Shown in pieces: positions 6,573 through 11,024 of a stretch of DNA of 11,024 bases (position 1 is the first letter of the stretch; the number at the start of each line of letters is the position of its first letter). The notes under the pieces are model-generated. The model made no database searches and was not told where the DNA came from. It saw nothing but the letters and a program-made list of their open reading frames with translations. A program made the translations under genes and the position numbers. The stretch spans positions 1 through 11,024 of the forward strand of contig BEIM01000073.1 of the NCBI GenBank assembly GCA_002898995.1, read 5' to 3'. The DNA is from a bacterium HR36 (lineage in GTDB: Bacteria > Planctomycetota > Planctomycetia > Gemmatales > HRBIN36).

Positions 6573-8383
6573 TGCGGATTTTTGCCCTAGTCGCTGCCAC
6601 GGTGCTGACCGCCTGTACGTTCCTGCCGGCTCAGGAGAAGCCTGACGCTTCGGGTGCGGCCAAACTTGAAGGCGAAAACCTCCTTCTCCTCACTGACGAA
6701 AGGCCGCTGCTTCTGCGCCTGCATGTGATGTGGAACGGCCAGCCGATTGCCGAGCGTTGGCGACAGGCGGTTGACAAACTGTTTGCTTTTGCGGATCGCA
6801 ATCAGGATGGTCGGCTCAGTCGCGACGAGCTCTTACGCCTGCGCACTCACCTGACAGGCGCCCGCCTCGGCGGCACACTGCCTTTTGACCTCGATGCACA
6901 AGGTACCATATCCCGCGAAGCCTTCCAGCACTGGCTGCGGCAGATAAACCTCGGACCGATCCAGATCAGTGTCCTGCCCGGCGAGCTACACCGGCCAGAA
7001 GACCTGATGCCGGGTTTGCAAGAACCGGTTTTATCCCGCGCCCTTTTTGTCCGCCTCGACGCCAACGGCGATGGTAAGTTGGATGCTCGGGAAATCGAAC
7101 AAGCCCAACGTCGCTTGCAAGCGCTCGACGAAGACGAAGATGAGCTGGTGACACCTTTGGAAATCGTCCGCGGGTATCAGGAAACATCCGCCAAGCCTGG
7201 TGCCGGGGCTGCACGAGGGCCGGGAGAGTTTCGGCCCCGCCTGCTGATTTTAAACAACGCCACGGCGGAGAGTCAGGCCATCTTTTACCTGCAGGTAGAT
7301 TACTCCACCGAATTTCACCTACCCATTCGATTCCGCCGCCTTGCAGCCAACGACATCCACCTGCCCAGGGAACTGTTCCAACGCCTAGACAAAAACGGAG
7401 ATGGTTGGCTGGATGAGGAGGAATTGCGCGGTTTTCTCCGGCGCCCGCCCGATGTCGAAGTGACACTGCACTTGCAGGAAGCCGGCCGCGAGCGCCCCAG
7501 TGTTCGATTTGCCGAGGCGACGGCACGCTTCGGCTGCCAAGTGATGCGGACGGATGACGAAGTGGTCCTGGAGCTGAGCAAAACGCGACTGCGCTTGTCG
7601 GCCCATAGCTGGCTCCTGGCCGGTAATGCTTACCGGGCGCCGAGTCGTCTGGCCAATAGTGCCCAGACCCTCGATGAATTCCTAGCGATGGCTATCAAAA
7701 ATTATTTGCCGCTCTTTATGCGGGCAGATACCGACCACAACGGCTATCTCGACGAGCAGGAGTTTCGCCGCATCTCCATGGGCGCCGTCCTTGTACTCCA
7801 AGGAGTCAGCTTCGCGGAACTGGATGGAGATGGGGACGGCAAGATTTTCCAGGAAGAATTTGCGGCTTTCCTGCGCCAGGTTTTCAGAGTGCAGTTGCTC
7901 GCTCACGACGTGGGACTTTCTCTGGCCCTGACGCACCGCGGGTCAGAACTGTTTCGCCTCCTCGACACCAACCGCGACGGCAAACTGGGGCTGCGCGAGT
8001 GGCGGCAGGCGCCAAACATCTTGCGCAACCTTGACCGCAACGGCGACAGTGTCCTGGAATGGAACGATCTGACCGCCCATTGGCAGCTGGATATCGGCCC
8101 ACGAAGTCCAACGCTTCCGCTGCCCTACTCAGGCCGGATGATGCTATCCCCGCAAAATCCCTTTAGCCGGCCAGATTCCGCGCAGGCGAATATACCGGCT
8201 TGGTTTCGCGCCATGGATCGCAACGGCGATGGGGACATCCCTCGCCGCGAGTTTCCAGGCACCGACAAAGAATTCCGCCGGCTCGATGCGGATGGCGACG
8301 GTCTGATTAGTTTGCAAGAAGCCCTGGTGGCTATCAAAGATACTTCCGTTCCCCTGCCTCCCCAACCTCAACGAAAGCCTTAG
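6572..8383 (+). CDS. Secreted multi-EF-hand calcium-binding protein
   Basis: The product has 603 residues. I chose the ATG at 6572, which overlaps the DUF1501 stop (TGATG). GGGAGG lies ten bases upstream, and a signal sequence starts there. The reading frame is open further upstream, but only as a shadow of DUF1501. Residues 1-15 end in L-T-A-C, a plausible lipobox with Cys15; cleavage by signal peptidase I near residue 20 is the alternative. I count eleven EF-hand loops, starting at residues 75, 106, 163, 186, 273, 386, 418, 465, 488, 549 and 572. Most have the DxDxDG pattern and the twelfth-position Glu. The loop at 106 has Ala at that position, the loop at 488 has Asp, and the loop at 186 lacks the central Gly. 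The segments at about 210-265 and 290-365 contain no loops and look beta-rich. The protein probably binds calcium outside the cytoplasm as partner or scaffold for the two upstream products. Confidence 0.9.
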   Translation: MRIFALVAATVLTACTFLPAQEKPDASGAAKLEGENLLLLTDERPLLLRLHVMWNGQPIAERWRQAVDKLFAFADRNQDGRLSRDELLRLRTHLTGARLGGTLPFDLDAQGTISREAFQHWLRQINLGPIQISVLPGELHRPEDLMPGLQEPVLSRALFVRLDANGDGKLDAREIEQAQRRLQALDEDEDELVTPLEIVRGYQETSAKPGAGAARGPGEFRPRLLILNNATAESQAIFYLQVDYSTEFHLPIRFRRLAANDIHLPRELFQRLDKNGDGWLDEEELRGFLRRPPDVEVTLHLQEAGRERPSVRFAEATARFGCQVMRTDDEVVLELSKTRLRLSAHSWLLAGNAYRAPSRLANSAQTLDEFLAMAIKNYLPLFMRADTDHNGYLDEQEFRRISMGAVLVLQGVSFAELDGDGDGKIFQEEFAAFLRQVFRVQLLAHDVGLSLALTHRGSELFRLLDTNRDGKLGLREWRQAPNILRNLDRNGDSVLEWNDLTAHWQLDIGPRSPTLPLPYSGRMMLSPQNPFSRPDSAQANIPAWFRAMDRNGDGDIPRREFPGTDKEFRRLDADGDGLISLQEALVAIKDTSVPLPPQPQRKP

Positions 8384-8396
8384 CGCACGAGCTGGT

Positions 8397-8416
8397 TGCC
8401 AAGGCATAAATTGGCA
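8397..8416. repeat. Inverted repeat TGCCAA-N8-TTGGCA upstream of uvrC
   Basis: TGCCAA (8397-8402) and TTGGCA (8411-8416) form a perfect six-base inverted repeat with an eight-base loop, 13 bases after the EF-hand stop codon. A third TTGGCA lies at 8439-8444. It could be a weak hairpin ending the upstream transcript, or an operator for uvrC. There is no proper T-run directly after the stem; the nearest is TTTT at 8424-8427. Confidence 0.3.
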
Positions 8417-8438
8417 CGGTGCATTTTCCGATGGTGGC

Positions 8439-8469
8439 TTGGCAAAGCTCTGCAGTGTTGCGGTACAAT
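8439..8469 (+). promoter_or_regulatory. Possible promoter of uvrC
   Basis: TTGGCA (8439-8444, five of six to the -35 consensus) is followed by TACAAT (8464-8469, five of six to the -10 consensus). The spacer is 19 bases, longer than ideal. Transcription would start close to the ATG at 8479, giving an almost leaderless message. This fits the absence of a ribosome binding site there. Confidence 0.3.
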
Positions 8470-8478
8470 ACCAGCGCC

Positions 8479-9906
8479 ATGGCAGCGGAAAAGAACCATA
8501 GCACGTCGGCCCAGGAGACCAGCGCCGCCAGGGCCAAGGCGGCCGAAACTGCCTCAGCTGACCATGCCGTTCCAGGTGAAGCTGAGTGCGCTGGGTTACC
8601 GCATCCTCTGTTGGCCAAGGTACGGGGCCTTCCCCCGCAACCCGGCGTCTATCTGATGAAGGACTCCCTGGGCCGCGTTATTTACATCGGCAAGGCGAAA
8701 AACCTCCGCCATCGTGTCGCCCATTATTTCACGCGTCAGGCGGCGATGGATCGCCGTACCGCTGAGCTCGTCCGCGAAATCGCCGACTTCGATTTCCTCC
8801 AGGCCGACAGCGAAGTGGATGCTCTACTGATGGAGGCGCGGCTGATCAAGGATATTCAGCCCCGCTTCAATATCGAACTCAAAGACGACAAGAGTTTTCC
8901 CTACCTGCAGATTCGCCTCCGCGAACCGTATCCGCGCGTCGAGTTCACCCGCTCGCCGCGACAACGGGGCGTCAAACTCTATGGGCCTTTTACCAGCGCC
9001 CGTGGGCTGCGTGCCGCTATCCAAGTCCTGCAGCGCATTTTCAAATTCCGCACCTGCTCGCTCGATATTGACCCCGAAGAATCCAATTGGCGCTGGTATC
9101 GCCCGTGTATTCTGCACAGTATTGGCCAGTGCACCGCCCCGTGCAATCTGCGGGTCAGCCCTGAGGATTACCGCGAGCAAATTCGCCAACTCCGCCTGGT
9201 GCTCGAAGGCAAGAAGCAAGAGCTGATCCAGGAACTCGAAGCCCAGATGCGTCAGGCCGCCGCACAGTTGCAATTTGAAAAGGCGGCCCGGCTGCGCGAC
9301 GATATCCGCGCCTTGCAAGCGCTGAGCCTGCGCGGAGAACTCGACAAACGCGTGCAGCCCGAAGTGTTCGTCATGAATCCGAAGCGGGGCGTGCTCGGCT
9401 TGCAAAAAGTCCTGCATCTGTCCAAACCGCCGCGTGTCATCGAGGGCTTCGATATCGCTCACTTGCATGGCACAGATGCCGTGGGTTCGCTCGTCACCTT
9501 CATTGACGGGCTGCCCTTCAAGCCGGGCTATCGGCGTTTCCGTATCCGCACCGTACAGGGCGTGGACGACTTCGCCGCCTTGCGCGAAGTGGTGACGCGC
9601 CGTTACCGCCGACTCCTGGCCGATCCCGAAGCGGTCTTTCCCGATGTCATTCTCATAGATGGCGGCAAAGGACAACTTCACGCTGCCCGGGATGCTTTCG
9701 CCGCTCTAGGAACCGAACCTCCCATTTTACTCGCACTAGCCAAACGCGAGGAGCTTATCTTCCGCCTCGATTCTGAAGAACCGCTCTGCCTCAGCCGCAC
9801 CTCCGCTGCCTTGCGCCTGCTGCAATACGTCCGCGACGAAGCTCACCGCTTCGCTCAGCACTACCACCATCTCCTCCGCCACAAACACCTTGAAGACGAA
9901 GTTTAG
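8479..9906 (+). CDS. uvrC: Short-form UvrC, excinuclease ABC subunit C
   Basis: UvrC makes the two incisions flanking a DNA lesion in nucleotide excision repair with UvrA and UvrB. From the ATG at 8479 the product has 475 residues. After a low-complexity Ala/Glu-rich leader (1-43) comes the GIY-YIG nuclease (GVY 57-59, YIG 69-71, Glu119) with KDDKSFPYL (136-143). A four-cysteine set (193, 210, 218, 222) matches the proposed iron-sulfur ligands of UvrC. The UVR motif that contacts UvrB follows (EKAARLRDDIRALQ, 267-280). The RNase H-like domain keeps its acidic and His residues: Asp325 in FDIAH, Asp363/364, Asp394 in IDGGKGQ and His456 in RDEAH. Canonical UvrC is about 600 residues. This one lacks the C-terminal double helix-hairpin-helix and about 110 residues between UVR and RNase H. 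A GTG at 8419 is an alternative start; neither start has a clear ribosome binding site. Confidence 0.9.
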   Translation: MAAEKNHSTSAQETSAARAKAAETASADHAVPGEAECAGLPHPLLAKVRGLPPQPGVYLMKDSLGRVIYIGKAKNLRHRVAHYFTRQAAMDRRTAELVREIADFDFLQADSEVDALLMEARLIKDIQPRFNIELKDDKSFPYLQIRLREPYPRVEFTRSPRQRGVKLYGPFTSARGLRAAIQVLQRIFKFRTCSLDIDPEESNWRWYRPCILHSIGQCTAPCNLRVSPEDYREQIRQLRLVLEGKKQELIQELEAQMRQAAAQLQFEKAARLRDDIRALQALSLRGELDKRVQPEVFVMNPKRGVLGLQKVLHLSKPPRVIEGFDIAHLHGTDAVGSLVTFIDGLPFKPGYRRFRIRTVQGVDDFAALREVVTRRYRRLLADPEAVFPDVILIDGGKGQLHAARDAFAALGTEPPILLALAKREELIFRLDSEEPLCLSRTSAALRLLQYVRDEAHRFAQHYHHLLRHKHLEDEV

Positions 9907-10042
9907 AACCTGCCGTGTCTGCATCCTGGGCAAAATCTGCCAGACCCGGGTTGTGCTTCGAGCAGGCCCAATACGACACCGGAATACTGCGCCAAGCGCC
10001 AACGGGTATCGCCAGTGGGCCAAAGCCCGTTCGCCATCATCT
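9907..10042. other. Convergent intergenic region between uvrC and the deoxyhypusine synthase-like gene
   Basis: This 136-base gap lies between two converging genes. I see no missing helix-hairpin-helix coding for UvrC in any frame. Small inverted repeats are present: GGGC-CAAA-GCCC near 10017-10028, and AACGGG (10001-10006) with CCCGTT (10026-10031), the two being mutually exclusive. None has a T-run on either strand, so no intrinsic terminator can be called. Confidence 0.5.
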
Positions 10043-11024
10043 TTAGCGCTGGTGCTGTGCGTACTCTGCGCGGAGTTGCTCCGTCCACTGCGCCAGGTGA
10101 TCCATAATGCGGCGAGGCGGACGGGGTGGATGATTGGCCAGAGCGTAAGCGGTGAGAATGGGCAGAGCCACGGTGCTGTCGAGATAACAGATGACGCTGT
10201 TGGGCAGTTGCTGGGGATCTACTTTACCCCAGGTCATGGCCTCAGAGGGAGTTGCTCCGGAGAGACCGCCGGTATCGGGCCGGGCATCGGTGATTTGCAG
10301 GAAGTAATCGTGGCCGCTTTCCTGTAAGCCGAGGACTTCTTGGATGTGAGGTTCAGTCTGCAGGAGGAAGTTTTTGGGCGAACCGCCGCCAAGAATGAAA
10401 ACGGCACTGCGCCCGTGGCGTTTGGCCTGCCAGACGATGGCAGCTGTTTGGTTGACGTCGCGCAACGGGTCCAGGCGAATTTGGGAACCTGCCAGTTGCA
10501 GGGCGGCCAGGTTCATGCCGATGGAGCTATCCCCGGGGGAACTCGTGAAGATTGGCACGGCCGCGCGATACGCCGCCGCCACGAAGCTACTGCCCCGCCG
10601 GCCATGCCGCTCTTCTAATTCCGCCAGATACCGCCCCACCTCGTAATGAAACTCGGCGGTGCTGAAGCTGCGCTGAAATGACTCGGCACTGCATAGCGCG
10701 CGGTAGAAACGATCCGTGGCCAACAGGTTTTCGTAGTCAAAGACAATGTCGTAAATGCGGACGACCTGGTGCTTGCGGAGCTGGTAATCATCCAACCCAG
10801 GCCGGGATTGGTGTAACTCCATCCCCAAGGCGAAATGGGTGTCGTGGTAAATGTTGGCGCCGGTGGAAATAATCCAGTCCACAAACCCCGCCTCGATCAG
10901 GGGTACCAGACACGACATGCCCAAACCTGCTGGTGTCAGGGCACCGCTGAGCGATAGGCCTACCACCGTGTCGGGGGCCAGCATCTTTTCCACGAATAAC
11001 TGGCAGGCTTCCCGCAGCCGGCCA
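10043..11024 (-). CDS. Deoxyhypusine synthase family protein, partial (5' end outside window)
   Basis: The frame is open to the right edge and gives 326 residues of the C-terminal part. A GTG at 10991-10993 is not the real start, because the conserved block (REACQLFVEKMLAP) continues upstream of it. Family motifs are clear: SLSGALTPAG, STGANIYHDTHF, a DSSIG segment, FILGGGSPKNF with Lys coded at 10373-10375 in the position of the catalytic lysine region, and DTGGLSGATPSEAMTWGK. Eukaryotic and archaeal members transfer the aminobutyl group of spermidine, with NAD, to a lysine of eIF5A/aIF5A. Bacteria have no hypusinated factor, and some bacterial homologues have been reported to make homospermidine, so a polyamine role is the best guess. 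The substrate is unproven. Probably only a few dozen N-terminal residues are missing. It converges on uvrC. Confidence 0.88.
   Translation of the reverse strand, partial: GRLREACQLFVEKMLAPDTVVGLSLSGALTPAGLGMSCLVPLIEAGFVDWIISTGANIYHDTHFALGMELHQSRPGLDDYQLRKHQVVRIYDIVFDYENLLATDRFYRALCSAESFQRSFSTAEFHYEVGRYLAELEERHGRRGSSFVAAAYRAAVPIFTSSPGDSSIGMNLAALQLAGSQIRLDPLRDVNQTAAIVWQAKRHGRSAVFILGGGSPKNFLLQTEPHIQEVLGLQESGHDYFLQITDARPDTGGLSGATPSEAMTWGKVDPQQLPNSVICYLDSTVALPILTAYALANHPPRPPRRIMDHLAQWTEQLRAEYAQHQR

Noticed and set aside
8824..9681. Long open frame of 285 codons on the minus strand opposite uvrC
   Set aside because: It lies wholly antisense to conserved UvrC motifs, its translation shows no recognisable domain, and open antisense frames are common in GC-rich coding DNA.
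10043..10993. Deoxyhypusine synthase-like gene as complete from the GTG at 10993
   Set aside because: The frame stays open to the window edge and the upstream codons continue the conserved family block, so the gene is 5'-partial.

Overview
The window looks like chromosomal DNA from a planctomycete (phylum Planctomycetota). The strongest marker is a co-directional run of a DUF1549/DUF1553 (PSCyt2/PSD1) protein, a DUF1501 protein with a twin-arginine signal, and a secreted multi-EF-hand protein. This family set is greatly expanded in that phylum. The moderately GC-rich composition and the PhoPQ-activated (PqaA-like) exported protein fit. A Gemmatales-like origin is possible, but the sequence alone does not settle it. 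I see no mobile element, tRNA, rRNA or CRISPR array. The window is densely coding, and the longest gene-free stretch is about 190 bases.

Layout. Bases 1-2475 carry three minus-strand genes, read from right to left: a GNAT acetyltransferase, an exported PqaA-family alpha/beta hydrolase, and a second, cytosolic-looking alpha/beta hydrolase that runs off the left edge. A divergent intergenic region (2476-2665) holds a good sigma70-like promoter facing the acetyltransferase, with a palindrome inside its spacer. Plus-strand genes follow: a PP-loop ATPase of the diphthine-ammonia ligase (Dph6) family (2666-3331), then the DUF1549/DUF1553, DUF1501 and EF-hand unit (3455-8383), then a short-form UvrC (8479-9906). 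A deoxyhypusine-synthase-family gene enters from the right edge on the minus strand (10043-11024), convergent with uvrC.

How the genes fit together. The three-gene unit is the most coherent module. The DUF1549/1553 and DUF1501 genes are 16 bases apart. The DUF1501 stop codon overlaps the EF-hand ATG by one base. All three products carry export signals, so they probably act together outside the cytoplasm; their shared substrate is unknown. The minus-strand hydrolases could be co-transcribed from the promoter upstream of the acetyltransferase. UvrC is a housekeeping repair nuclease, but this copy lacks both the C-terminal helix-hairpin-helix region and most of the linker between the UVR motif and the RNase H-like domain. 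The Dph6-like and deoxyhypusine-synthase-like genes belong to families that modify translation factors in eukaryotes and archaea. In a bacterium they are more likely repurposed.

No wholly new defence or mobile system is visible. The items most worth a second look are the coupled exported unit, the reduced UvrC, and the two bacterial homologues of translation-factor-modifying enzymes.
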